Shown: positions 36,335 through 44,214 of the stretch, piece after piece | How positions within the stretch are numbered: the first letter of the stretch is position 1 | Layout: the number at the start of each line of letters is the position of its first letter | From: Chryseobacterium lathyri | GTDB lineage: Bacteria > Bacteroidota > Bacteroidia > Flavobacteriales > Weeksellaceae | Assembly: GCF_003290185.1 (NCBI RefSeq) | Contig: NZ_QNFY01000003.1 | Span: 310,001-374,000, forward strand | DNA length: 64,000 nt | Reading direction: 5' to 3' | Made by a program: the position numbers and the translations under genes | The notes under the pieces: generated by a model | What the model saw: the letters and a program-made list of their open reading frames with translations, nothing else | Told to the model about the DNA's origin: nothing | Database searches by the model: none

Positions 36335-36925
36335 ATGATCAGCAAAGCCTTAGAGATCTGTTACGATTTCCCGTTTTTTCTTCAGGAAGAGCTTGACGAA
36401 ATATTCCAGGCTCATGAAAAAGTTTCGTTCCAGAAAGGAGATAGTATTCTTGAAGAAGGAAAGACGGCTAATGAATATTATATCCTGGAAAAAGGCTTAG
36501 CTCGTTCCTACGTGAACGACTTTAGCGGGAATGAAGTAACCACACATTTTTTTGCTGATAACGAGATCATTATTGAGGTATTGTCGATTTTTCAGAGAAT
36601 TCCAACCCAGGAAAATATCATTTGTATTACAGACTGTGAATGCTGGAAATTTGATTATGAGACATTTCAGGAGCTTTTCCATAAAATCCCCAATCTCAGA
36701 GAATGGGGAAGAGCATGGATGTCAAAAGAGCTTTTTGTCTATAAACAGCGCTCTGTAGAAATGTTTACTCTTTCCGCTACCAGGCGTTATCTTAATCTTT
36801 TGGAGCAGAAACCCCAGGTGGTACAGTTTGCTCCTCTCAAACAAATTGCATCCTATCTGGGCGTAACAGACACTTCCTTAAGCCGTATCCGCAAAGAAAT
36901 TGTATCCCATTCGAAGAAAAATTAA
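36335..36925 (+). CDS. Crp/Fnr-family transcriptional regulator
   Basis: The protein has 196 residues. A cyclic-nucleotide-binding domain (about 20-115, with GDSILEEGKTANEYYILEKGLARSY) is followed by a short winged helix (FAPLKQIASYLGVTDTSLSRIRKEI). The cAMP-binding pocket arginine/glutamate pair is not clearly present, so it may respond to something else. It stands first in the run of VOC/DinB/SRPBCC genes in the same direction and could regulate them. Confidence 0.88.
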   Translation: MISKALEICYDFPFFLQEELDEIFQAHEKVSFQKGDSILEEGKTANEYYILEKGLARSYVNDFSGNEVTTHFFADNEIIIEVLSIFQRIPTQENIICITDCECWKFDYETFQELFHKIPNLREWGRAWMSKELFVYKQRSVEMFTLSATRRYLNLLEQKPQVVQFAPLKQIASYLGVTDTSLSRIRKEIVSHSKKN

Positions 36926-37001
36926 ATCTTGTCTTATGGCAAGTTGATTTTCATCAAGGCTTGGTAATTTTGGTTAAAAGATTAACACAAAAATTACTAT
37001 T

Positions 37002-37412
37002 ATGAAAGCCAATCAAATTTATGTCAACCTTCCGGTAAAAGATGTACAGAAAACAAAAGAATTCTGGACCAGGCTCGGATTTGCGATTAATGAGCAATTT
37101 TCAGATGACAAAGCAGTCTGCGTAGTGATGAAGGAAGATAACATTTACGTCATGTTCCTGACAGAGGAATACTTCCAGACTTTTTCCGAAAGACCGGTTC
37201 CGAAAGGCGATACAACACAGGTTCTTGTTGCTATTGCTCTGGACAGCCGTGAAGAAGTTGATCAGGTAGTGAATACAGCCCTGGAAAATGGAGCTTCGCA
37301 GCACGAAGAACCCCAGGATTACGGATGGATGTATCAAAACTCTTTTTGGGACTTAAATGGTCATGGCTGGAACATAACGTTTGCCGATGTTTCTCAGATG
37401 CCAACTGAGTAA
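37002..37412 (+). CDS. VOC family protein, glyoxalase-like
   Basis: The protein has 136 residues. It has IYVNLPVKDVQKTKEFWTRLGFAINEQFSDD at the start, then VLVAIALDSREEVDQVV in the middle, and YQNSFWDLNGHGWNITFAD at the end. It is like the COG3607 group of predicted lactoylglutathione lyase-type proteins. It lies 76 bp after the Crp-type regulator gene. The substrate is unknown. Confidence 0.85.
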   Translation: MKANQIYVNLPVKDVQKTKEFWTRLGFAINEQFSDDKAVCVVMKEDNIYVMFLTEEYFQTFSERPVPKGDTTQVLVAIALDSREEVDQVVNTALENGASQHEEPQDYGWMYQNSFWDLNGHGWNITFADVSQMPTE

Positions 37413-37447
37413 AGATCAAAGATTATTCACAATGAAATCTTGCCGCT

Positions 37448-37909
37448 ATGGAAACAAAATCAAACGACATTGAAATAGTGAAAGTCCAGGTATTCAGCAA
37501 TTACAAAGTCATTTCAATGAATACCGAAGGCATTACCCATGAAGAAGCTATGATCTTCCCAAATGGTGAAGCCAACTGCCTGAACTGGGTTCTGGGGCAT
37601 TTAATTTACATAAGGAATGCATTTCTGAATACCCTTGGAGAAGAATCTGTCTGGGACAACAATAAATTTTCCTGCTACAACAGGGGAGAGATACCGCTCG
37701 AAAGAAAAGATGAGCTAGTAGGTTTTGAAGAATTAAAATCCTATCTGCAAAAATCCCAGGACAAGCTTGAAGCAAAACTCATCAGTATTGAAAAGTTTAA
37801 TCCTGAAACAATTAATGATATTGCTATCTTTTGTCTTCACGAAATTTATCATAGCGGACAGTTGGGATATCTCAGAAGAATCTTAGGAAAACCCGGTGCT
37901 GTAAAATAG
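37448..37909 (+). CDS. DinB-family protein
   Basis: The protein has 153 residues. The fold is a four-helix bundle with a His-rich metal site: LGHLIYIRNAF near residue 50 and HEIYHSGQLGYLRRI near the end, giving the H...HxxxH pattern of DinB/YfiT enzymes. Family members are often bacillithiol-, mycothiol- or other thiol-dependent transferases. The true substrate here is not known. Confidence 0.8.
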   Translation: METKSNDIEIVKVQVFSNYKVISMNTEGITHEEAMIFPNGEANCLNWVLGHLIYIRNAFLNTLGEESVWDNNKFSCYNRGEIPLERKDELVGFEELKSYLQKSQDKLEAKLISIEKFNPETINDIAIFCLHEIYHSGQLGYLRRILGKPGAVK

Positions 37910-37987
37910 CCACGCTTAGAATTTTAAAAAAACTGTAGAAGAACTCTATATTCCTTACAAAAGACACCAATCACTAAAAATTAAAGA

Positions 37988-38512
37988 ATGGACACACCAA
38001 AATCAAAAAAAATGGAGCTCGTTATTCCGGCTTACAGAATGCACTCTCAAAGCTTTCTCAATGTTTTGGACGGCATTTCGGAAGAAGATGCTTTGAAAAG
38101 AATTGAAGGAAAAACCAACCATATCGTCTGGATGGCAGGAAACTTTGTCAATATGCGCTATGGCCTGGGTTGGGTTTTAGGACTCAGAGACGAAGATCCT
38201 CACAGTGATCTCTTCTTTCAGGGAAAGGCTCTGGATGAAAATTACAACTATCCGGGCTTGGATGAACTGGAGAAAAATTTTCACGATATTTCGCCAAAAG
38301 TATACCAGAAGCTTTTGGAAGTTACGGATGAAGAGCTGGATGAAATCTTTGAGATCGGGATGAATATTCCTTTTATCCGTGAAACCAAACTCAATTTCGT
38401 AGGAATGTGTATCGGCCGTGAAGACTATTTATGTGGGCAAATAGGTCTTATGAGAAAAATTCTGGATTATCCGGGCATGAAATACGAGGTAGATGAAAAT
38501 CTAAAGTATTAA
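37988..38512 (+). CDS. DinB-family protein lacking the terminal metal-site histidines
   Basis: The protein has 174 residues, similar in layout to its neighbour, with NHIVWMAGNFVNMRYGLGWVLG at about residue 50 and a C-terminal CIGREDYLCGQIGLMRKIL. In catalytic family members this last segment reads HEAYHxGQ-like. Here Arg and Leu replace the two His, so metal binding is probably lost. It stands 4 bp before the hydrolase gene and is cotranscribed with it. Confidence 0.75.
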   Translation: MDTPKSKKMELVIPAYRMHSQSFLNVLDGISEEDALKRIEGKTNHIVWMAGNFVNMRYGLGWVLGLRDEDPHSDLFFQGKALDENYNYPGLDELEKNFHDISPKVYQKLLEVTDEELDEIFEIGMNIPFIRETKLNFVGMCIGREDYLCGQIGLMRKILDYPGMKYEVDENLKY

Positions 38513-38515
38513 TCA

Positions 38516-39292
38516 ATGGAACCTAAAGAAAAAGGCTATAAACAGGTCAACGGAATCTGTATGTACTACGAGATTTATGGTTCCGGAAAACCTTTAGTAC
38601 TCATTCATGGCGGAGGATCTTCCATTCTGTTTGATTTTAAAGAAATAATTTCCAGGCTTGAAACCCAGTTTCAGCTCATAGGTATTGATCTGCAGAATCA
38701 CGGAATGACCGATCATCGTGACATTCCCGAAACCTTTGAACAGGATGCCCATGATGTAGCAGCTCTTTTAAAGGAACTTCATATCGGAAAAGCTTCATTC
38801 TGGGGGTTCAGCAACGGTGGAAGCACGGTGATGCAGATTGCGCATCTTTATCCTGAAATAACCGAAAAGATCATTATTGCATCTGCATTCTACAAAAGAG
38901 GCGGTATGATGGACGGTTTTTTCGAAAGCATGGCAGAAGCTACTCTCGAATCTATGCCGGAACCTCTTAAGATCAATTTCCTTAACCTGAATCCTGATTT
39001 TTCAAAACTTGAAAACCTGTTTGAGAAAGACAGCAAAAGGATGCAGACTTTTGAGGACTGGGATGAGAAAGTCCTGACATCTATAAAAGCTCCTGCCTTA
39101 TTCATAAGTGGAGACAAAGATGTGATGAAACCTGAACATGTAGTGGAAATGTGGCGTCTGGTCCCCGAATCCGAACTGATGATCCTTCCGGCAGGCCACG
39201 GATCCTACATGATGGCAGATTTCGAAGGAAACACAGATTCCAATCTTATAAACTTTACAGTAAGTGAAGTAACAAAATTTTTAAACCATTAA
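38516..39292 (+). CDS. alpha/beta hydrolase
   Basis: The protein has 258 residues. It has HGGGSS (oxyanion hole), the nucleophile elbow FWGFSNGGSTVM (GxSxG with Ser at about 102), Asp in LFISGDKDVM and His in LPAGHGSYM. This is a complete triad of an alpha/beta hydrolase of the esterase or epoxide-hydrolase type. It starts 4 bp after the DinB gene. Its stop codon lies within the palindromic repeat that follows. Confidence 0.88.
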   Translation: MEPKEKGYKQVNGICMYYEIYGSGKPLVLIHGGGSSILFDFKEIISRLETQFQLIGIDLQNHGMTDHRDIPETFEQDAHDVAALLKELHIGKASFWGFSNGGSTVMQIAHLYPEITEKIIIASAFYKRGGMMDGFFESMAEATLESMPEPLKINFLNLNPDFSKLENLFEKDSKRMQTFEDWDEKVLTSIKAPALFISGDKDVMKPEHVVEMWRLVPESELMILPAGHGSYMMADFEGNTDSNLINFTVSEVTKFLNH

Positions 39293-39350
39293 GGCTATAT
39301 GATGATAGCTCTTAATATTCTTAAAAGCTTAATCAAACTTAATGGTTTAA
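39281..39350. repeat. intergenic palindromic repeat (AACCATTAAG family), short form
   Basis: Arms TTAAACCATTAAG (39281-39293) and CTTAATGGTTTAA (39338-39350) are perfect, with an inner GCTAT/ATAGC stem. The ends match those of the longer repeat at 11301-11417. The left arm overlaps the hydrolase stop codon. Confidence 0.65.
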
Positions 39351-39396
39351 CTTAAAACTTAATTTAATTAACAATAACATTTAAAAATCAGAAATC

Positions 39397-39828
39397 ATGG
39401 CTAAATTAAATCCGTACTTAAATTTTGACGGGAAAGCAGAAGAAGCTTTCAACTTTTACAAATCTGTTTTCGGAGGAGAATTCCGTGGAGAGGTTTTCAA
39501 AATGGGCAATGCCCCGGGAACCGAAAACTTATCAGACGAAGAAAAAAACAGGGTGATGCATATTGCGTTGCCTATCGGAGATGACCTTCTTATGGCTTCG
39601 GATATTGTTCCAAGCTTCGGGCAGAGCCTTAACGTAGGAAATAATAATTATGTATCCATTTTCCCGGAATCCAAAGAAGAAGCTGACAGACTGTTCAAAG
39701 GCCTTTCTGAAGGTGGAAATATAGAAATGCCGATTGAAGACCAGTTTTGGGGAGACTATTTCGGTAGTTTCCAGGATAAATATGGAGTTCATTGGATGGT
39801 GAACTATAATGAAGAATCTGCAAAATAG
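39397..39828 (+). CDS. VOC family protein, PhnB-like
   Basis: The protein has 143 residues. It begins LNPYLNFDGKAEEAFNFYKSVFGGEF and ends FGSFQDKYGVHWMVNYN, the layout of PhnB/3-demethylubiquinone methyltransferase-like VOC proteins. The middle holds VMHIALPIGDDLLMASD. It is followed by its own terminator. The substrate is unknown. Confidence 0.88.
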   Translation: MAKLNPYLNFDGKAEEAFNFYKSVFGGEFRGEVFKMGNAPGTENLSDEEKNRVMHIALPIGDDLLMASDIVPSFGQSLNVGNNNYVSIFPESKEEADRLFKGLSEGGNIEMPIEDQFWGDYFGSFQDKYGVHWMVNYNEESAK

Positions 39829-39852
39829 TCTTATATTTAACTAAATTTATTG

Positions 39853-39877
39853 AGGGCAGTTCAAACCCGGACTGCCT
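39853..39877 (+). terminator. terminator after the PhnB-like gene
   Basis: AGGGCAGT pairs with ACTGCCTT (one offset base) around TCAAACCCGG and is followed by TTTTTATTT, 24 bp past the stop codon. Confidence 0.7.
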
Positions 39878-39904
39878 TTTTATTTAATTAAAAAAAATAA
39901 AACA

Positions 39905-40318
39905 ATGGATCCTATTAAGATAGATATCACAATTTTAGCCCCGGTAGAAAAAGTCTGGAATTATTTTAATGAGCCACAACATATTACAAAATGGAATTTT
40001 GCCGATGAATCCTGGCAGTGTCCCAGTTCCGAAAACGACTTAAGAGTAGGAGGGAAATTTAAAACCAGAATGGAAGCAAAAGACAAAAGTTTCGGTTTTG
40101 AGTTTGAAGGAATCTATGATGAAGTGGTTACGAATTCCACGATTAAATATCATTTGGAAGACGGCCGGAAAGTTGAGGTTATTTTTGATAAGATAGACGA
40201 AAATACCACAAAAGTTACCGAAATTTTTGACCCCGAAAAACAGAATTCTGTGGAAATGCAGCGGAATGGCTGGTATGCTATTCTCAATAATTTTCACAAG
40301 TATGTTGAAAATCACTAA
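39905..40318 (+). CDS. SRPBCC / AHSA1-like domain protein
   Basis: The protein has 137 residues with the AHSA1-type pattern: ILAPVEKVWNYFNEPQHITKWNFADESW, then DLRVGGKFKTRMEAKDKSFGFEFEG and MQRNGWYAILNNFHKYVEN. It forms a hydrophobic ligand-binding pocket. Two further SRPBCC genes lie at 42594 and 43046. The function is unknown. Confidence 0.88.
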   Translation: MDPIKIDITILAPVEKVWNYFNEPQHITKWNFADESWQCPSSENDLRVGGKFKTRMEAKDKSFGFEFEGIYDEVVTNSTIKYHLEDGRKVEVIFDKIDENTTKVTEIFDPEKQNSVEMQRNGWYAILNNFHKYVENH

Positions 40319-40353
40319 AACACTTAACTTCAGTCATGATAAATCTGGTCATA

Positions 40354-40593
40354 ATGGCAAAATGTTTAAGCTCCATTTGTGCTGTTAATCATGTTGTTAA
40401 AAATAATAATTTCCTGTCTGGCATTATTGCAGTACCGGCAAGAAGAGCTTTGGAAAGAGAAAAAATCGATTCTCTCGAAAAACTTTCGGGCTATTCTGAA
40501 GAAGAGATCATGAACCTTCATGGTTTCGGAAGAAATGCTATGGAAAGACTGAAAAACCATATGGAAGAACATCAGATTTCTTTCAGGAACTGA
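40354..40593 (+). CDS. small helix-hairpin-helix protein, RNA polymerase alpha C-terminal-like
   Basis: The protein has 79 residues from the ATG at 40354. The segment IPARRALEREKIDSLEKLSGYSEEEIMNLHGFGRNAMERLKNHM, here AVPARRAL onward, is like the alphaCTD/HhH fold. It may bind DNA or RNA polymerase. It lies 36 bp after the SRPBCC gene and may be cotranscribed with it. Confidence 0.65.
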   Translation: MAKCLSSICAVNHVVKNNNFLSGIIAVPARRALEREKIDSLEKLSGYSEEEIMNLHGFGRNAMERLKNHMEEHQISFRN

Positions 40594-40677
40594 TTATTAA
40601 AAAAATACCGGATCTTTCATTGCAGCCTTTGCCAGCGATGATCAATAAACTATATTTTCACTCCTAAATTTAATAGT

Positions 40678-41544
40678 ATGAATAACGATATTTTTCCATG
40701 TCTCTGGTTCGACGCAGAATCAAAGGAAGCAGCAGAATTTTATTGTGAAGTATTTAACGGAAAAATCACCGCTGATACTCCCGTAGTCATGAACATTGAT
40801 CTCTTTGGGCAGAAATTGATGCTGCTGAACGGTGGGCCTCATTTTAAAAAGAATCCTTCAGTTTCCTTCATGGTAATTTGTAAAACAGAAAACGAAGTAC
40901 AGCAATATTGGGACAAACTTGTAGAAGAAGGAATTGCTCTCATGGCACTCGATTCCTATTCCTGGAGTAAGAAATACGGCTGGGTGCAGGACAAATACGG
41001 CGTTACCTGGCAGCTGTTTTTAGGAGATAAGCCAGAAGATCAGAAAATTATCCCTACGCTGATGTTTATCCATCAAAATAACGGAAAGGCAAGAGAAGCA
41101 ATGGAGTTTTACACCAAAACATTCCCCAATTCGAGCATTGGAAATATCCTGAAATATGGTGATGGTGGAGAAGGACATCCTATATCCGAACCGGTAGAAA
41201 ATATACAGCATGCCCATTTTATTATTGACGGTTACAGCTTCTTCTGTATGGATAATTCTTATGACCATCAGTTTGATTTTAATGAAGGAATTTCTATTGT
41301 AATCATGACGGATGACCAGGAACAGACAGACTATCTATGGAATACCCTTATTTCAGATGGCGGAAGAGAAAGCATGTGCGGGTGGCTGAAAGACAGATAT
41401 GGCCTCAGCTGGCAGATTGTTCCGAAAAAGCTCATTCAGCTGATGAACGACTCCGATCAGTCAAAATCACAAAAAGTAGTACAGGCCATGATGAAGATGC
41501 AGAAGATTGTTATAAAAGACCTGGAAGAGGCTTATAATTCGTAA
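40678..41544 (+). CDS. tandem VOC-domain protein, 3-demethylubiquinone-methyltransferase-like
   Basis: The protein has 288 residues made of two similar PhnB-like halves: PCLWFDAESKEAAEFYCEVFNGKI then YGWVQDKYGVTWQLFLG, and PTLMFIHQNNGKAREAMEFYTKTFPNSSI then CGWLKDRYGLSWQIVP. It is therefore a fused duplication of the fold seen at 39397. Despite family annotation no methyltransferase motif is present. The ligand is unknown. Confidence 0.88.
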   Translation: MNNDIFPCLWFDAESKEAAEFYCEVFNGKITADTPVVMNIDLFGQKLMLLNGGPHFKKNPSVSFMVICKTENEVQQYWDKLVEEGIALMALDSYSWSKKYGWVQDKYGVTWQLFLGDKPEDQKIIPTLMFIHQNNGKAREAMEFYTKTFPNSSIGNILKYGDGGEGHPISEPVENIQHAHFIIDGYSFFCMDNSYDHQFDFNEGISIVIMTDDQEQTDYLWNTLISDGGRESMCGWLKDRYGLSWQIVPKKLIQLMNDSDQSKSQKVVQAMMKMQKIVIKDLEEAYNS

Positions 41545-41629
41545 AAGAAACAACGGATTTCTCTGTTTCTCCATTTGAATTTCAGCTTTCGGCTTGCCGT
41601 TTGATGTGGTTTTACAAAAAGATTTGCTT

Positions 41630-42463
41630 ATGAAAACACAGAACAGATCACAATCTAAATCAAAAGTTCCCAAAGAAGGAATCTTTCCGGAGATCATCCG
41701 GAATGATTACCGGGGAAGCCGTAAACTTCAAGGAAAAAAAGCTGTTATTTCAGGCGGAGATAGTGGGATAGGACAGGCTGTAGCCGTTCATTTTGCAAGA
41801 GAGGGAGCAGACGTCGCAATTATTTATAAAGAAAGCGATGACGATGCCAAAGAAACAAGAAAGCTTGTTGAAAAAGAAGGACAGCAATGCATCCTCATCA
41901 AGGGAGATCTTACCAAAAAAGCTTTCAGAACAAAATGCGTGGAAAAGATAAAAAAGGACTGGAAGGATCTGGATATCCTCGTTAATAATGCAGGAATTCA
42001 TACCTCAAAAAACAGTCTTGAAAAAATCTCCGATGAGCAAATCCAGGAAACTTTTAATACCAATATCATCTCCATGATTTCTTTTACAAGAGATTTTCTA
42101 CCGTTAATTAGTGAAGGAGGTCGTATTATTTGTACTACGTCGGTTACAGCATACAGGGGTAGTGATCATCTGATTGATTATGCAGCTACAAAAGGAGCTA
42201 TTTTATCCTTTATACGCTCCCTTTCAACCAATCTTGCTGAAAAAAAAATCTTAGTCAACGGAATTGCTCCCGGGCCAATATGGACACCTCTTGTAAAAGA
42301 AACCTTTGATGATCTGTCAACATTTGGAAAAGATACACCTCTGAAACGGGCAGGACAACCATCAGAAGTAGCTCCGGCTTACGTTTTTCTTGCCTCCAAA
42401 GATGCAGATTATATTACAGGAGAAGTTATCCATATCAATGGCGGTGATTTTGTGGGAGGCTGA
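41630..42463 (+). CDS. SDR-family oxidoreductase (YghA / general-stress type)
   Basis: The protein has 277 residues from the ATG at 41630. The N-terminal tail is long (KVPKEGIFPEIIRNDYRGSRKLQGKK is typical). It carries SGGDSGIGQAVA, then VNNAGIH, then catalytic ICTTSVTAYRGSDHLIDYAATKGA (Ser and YxxxK). It ends TGEVIHINGGDFVGG. It belongs to the group of stress-induced SDR enzymes of unclear substrate. Confidence 0.9.
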   Translation: MKTQNRSQSKSKVPKEGIFPEIIRNDYRGSRKLQGKKAVISGGDSGIGQAVAVHFAREGADVAIIYKESDDDAKETRKLVEKEGQQCILIKGDLTKKAFRTKCVEKIKKDWKDLDILVNNAGIHTSKNSLEKISDEQIQETFNTNIISMISFTRDFLPLISEGGRIICTTSVTAYRGSDHLIDYAATKGAILSFIRSLSTNLAEKKILVNGIAPGPIWTPLVKETFDDLSTFGKDTPLKRAGQPSEVAPAYVFLASKDADYITGEVIHINGGDFVGG

Positions 42464-42478
42464 TTGAAAATAGAAACA

Positions 42479-42590
42479 AGAAGTTAGAAGTTAGAAGTTA
42501 GAAGTTAGAAAAATGTGACATCTACGATCTAAAATCTAATGTTTAAAAAACTAACTTCTAATTTCTAACCATCTAACATCTAATAAAAAA
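42479..42590. repeat. tandem 8-bp repeat GAAGTTA and mirror-related copies
   Basis: Four copies of (A)GAAGTTAG run from about 42480 to 42510. About 40 bp later reverse-complement versions (CTAACTTCTAATTTCTAACC...) follow at about 42550-42585, so the region can also fold back. Such strings occur in Chryseobacterium intergenic DNA. Confidence 0.55.
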
Positions 42591-42593
42591 ACA

Positions 42594-43022
42594 ATGCAGA
42601 AATTATTTTTTGAGATTCAAATCGATGCGCCCCCTGAAAAAGTTTGGGACGTGCTTTGGAGTGATATGACATACAGGCAATGGACAACAGCATTTACAGA
42701 AGGTTCCTTCTATATGGGAACTTTTGAAGAAGGAAGTATTATTAAATTTTTTGATCCGGATAATAACGGAATGTTCAGCCGGGTTGAAAAAAATATACCC
42801 AATGAAGAAATGAAATTTCTGCACCTTGGAGAAATTTATGGCGGTGTGGAAACTGAACAGGATTGGGGTGAAGCCACAGAAGGCTATATTTTAGAAGAAA
42901 CCCCAACAGGAACAATACTGAAAATTGAAATTCAGACACCCGAGGAATTTAAAAGCTTTTTTGAAGAAAAATTTCCAAATGCTTTGGGAATTGTGAAAAA
43001 CCTTTCAGAAAATCAATTGTAA
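42594..43022 (+). CDS. SRPBCC domain protein
   Basis: The protein has 142 residues with IQIDAPPEKVWDVLWSDMTYRQWTTAF, then EGSIIKFFDPDNNGMFSRV and ILEETPTGTILKIEIQTP. It is paralogous to the next gene, which begins the same way (ELVIDAPSQKVWDVLW), so the two arose by local duplication. They are 23 bp apart and cotranscribed. The ligand is unknown. Confidence 0.88.
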   Translation: MQKLFFEIQIDAPPEKVWDVLWSDMTYRQWTTAFTEGSFYMGTFEEGSIIKFFDPDNNGMFSRVEKNIPNEEMKFLHLGEIYGGVETEQDWGEATEGYILEETPTGTILKIEIQTPEEFKSFFEEKFPNALGIVKNLSENQL

Positions 43023-43045
43023 TATCAACCACAAAAATATAAAAT

Positions 43046-43489
43046 ATGGAAACCTTATCCTACGAACTTGTAATCGACGCTCCATCACAGAAAGTCTGGG
43101 ACGTTCTTTGGAATCCGGATACTTATACCGAATGGACAAAATTTTTCGGTTCCGGATCCAAAATGAAATCTGACTGGAAAGTAGGCGGAAAAACCTACTT
43201 CGTGAATGCAGAAGGTGCAGGAATGGTATCAACCATTGATAGCCTGGATGAGCCTAACCAGATTGTTTTTAAACATCTGGGAATGGTAGATAAAGAAGGA
43301 AATGAAGACACCCAAAGCAAAGAAGTAATGGAGTGGAGCGGCTGTTTTGAAAAATACATTCTTATTGATCTGGAAGGGAAAACGAAGCTTCATGTTGAAG
43401 TACAGGTTGAAAAAGAATGGAAAGATGATATGGACAAAGGATTCACGCAGGGGCTGGAAGTTGTAAAAAATCTTGCTGAAAACAAATAA
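43046..43489 (+). CDS. SRPBCC domain protein, second copy
   Basis: The protein has 147 residues, a tandem paralogue of the protein at 42594. It shows AHSA1-type strands WKVGGKTYFVNAEGAGMVSTI and EWSGCFEKYILIDLEGKTKL. It is followed by a strong terminator, which ends the small-enzyme operon. Confidence 0.88.
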   Translation: METLSYELVIDAPSQKVWDVLWNPDTYTEWTKFFGSGSKMKSDWKVGGKTYFVNAEGAGMVSTIDSLDEPNQIVFKHLGMVDKEGNEDTQSKEVMEWSGCFEKYILIDLEGKTKLHVEVQVEKEWKDDMDKGFTQGLEVVKNLAENK

Positions 43490-43510
43490 TTTGTTCCTGG
43501 TATAAAAAGA

Positions 43511-43541
43511 AAAACCACATAGTTTTCATCTATGTGGTTTT
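43511..43541 (+). terminator. terminator
   Basis: AAAACCACATAG and CTATGTGGTTTT pair perfectly around TTTTCAT. It stands 21 bp after the SRPBCC stop codon. Confidence 0.9.
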
Positions 43542-43611
43542 ATTCATGCAGGACGGTACAGTATTGTAAAATTTCTTCTATCTTTTAGTACAGTAAATAA
43601 AATAAAAAAAC

Positions 43612-44070
43612 ATGAAATTATTAACGATCCTTTTCGCAACATTTATTCTTGCTTTGGTAGGAACTTATATATTTCAGGGAAAGCCGGATTTTTTATTCTC
43701 CGGGAATCTGGGTATGGCTGTATTTATTATCTTCACAGGATTTTCGCATTTTAAATTCCAGAAAGGAATGGCTATGATGATTCCCGATTTTGTTCCCGGT
43801 AAAATGTTTTGGGTGTATTTTACAGGAGTCCTTGAAATTGCTGCGGGAATTGGTCTGATGATTCCTTCAATAAGAGAAATAACGACTATACTGCTGATTA
43901 TCTTTTATATTTTGGTTTTTATCGCTAATATCAATTCTTCAAGAAAAAAAATCAATATTTTCAAAGCGGACTATACCGGGCCGGGCATGAAATACCTTTA
44001 CACCCAAAGAATCCCAATGCAGCTTATCCTGATTGCTTGGACCTGGTATTTTGGAATTTACCTACATTAG
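43612..44070 (+). CDS. DoxX-like membrane protein
   Basis: The protein has 152 residues with four hydrophobic segments (LLTILFATFILALVGTYIF, then LGMAVFIIFTGFSHF, then MFWVYFTGVLEIAAGIGLMIP, then ITTILLIIFYILVFIANI, then a last helix near the end). The pattern resembles DoxX family proteins, different from the shorter relative at 23861. The function is unknown. Confidence 0.8.
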   Translation: MKLLTILFATFILALVGTYIFQGKPDFLFSGNLGMAVFIIFTGFSHFKFQKGMAMMIPDFVPGKMFWVYFTGVLEIAAGIGLMIPSIREITTILLIIFYILVFIANINSSRKKINIFKADYTGPGMKYLYTQRIPMQLILIAWTWYFGIYLH

Positions 44071-44214
44071 AAGTGAACTATTATTATTTTTAAATCTTTT
44101 TTCATAAAATTTCGTAATGTATGTAACATTTTGCGGGTAATACTGTCATATTATATATAAGATTTTTATTAATTTAAGATCTGGCTAGGCAATTTAACAT
44201 CCAAAATATGAATT

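Noticed and set aside
42479..42590. Possible CRISPR-like repeats
   Set aside because: The 8-bp units are contiguous with no spacers, so this is a simple tandem repeat.
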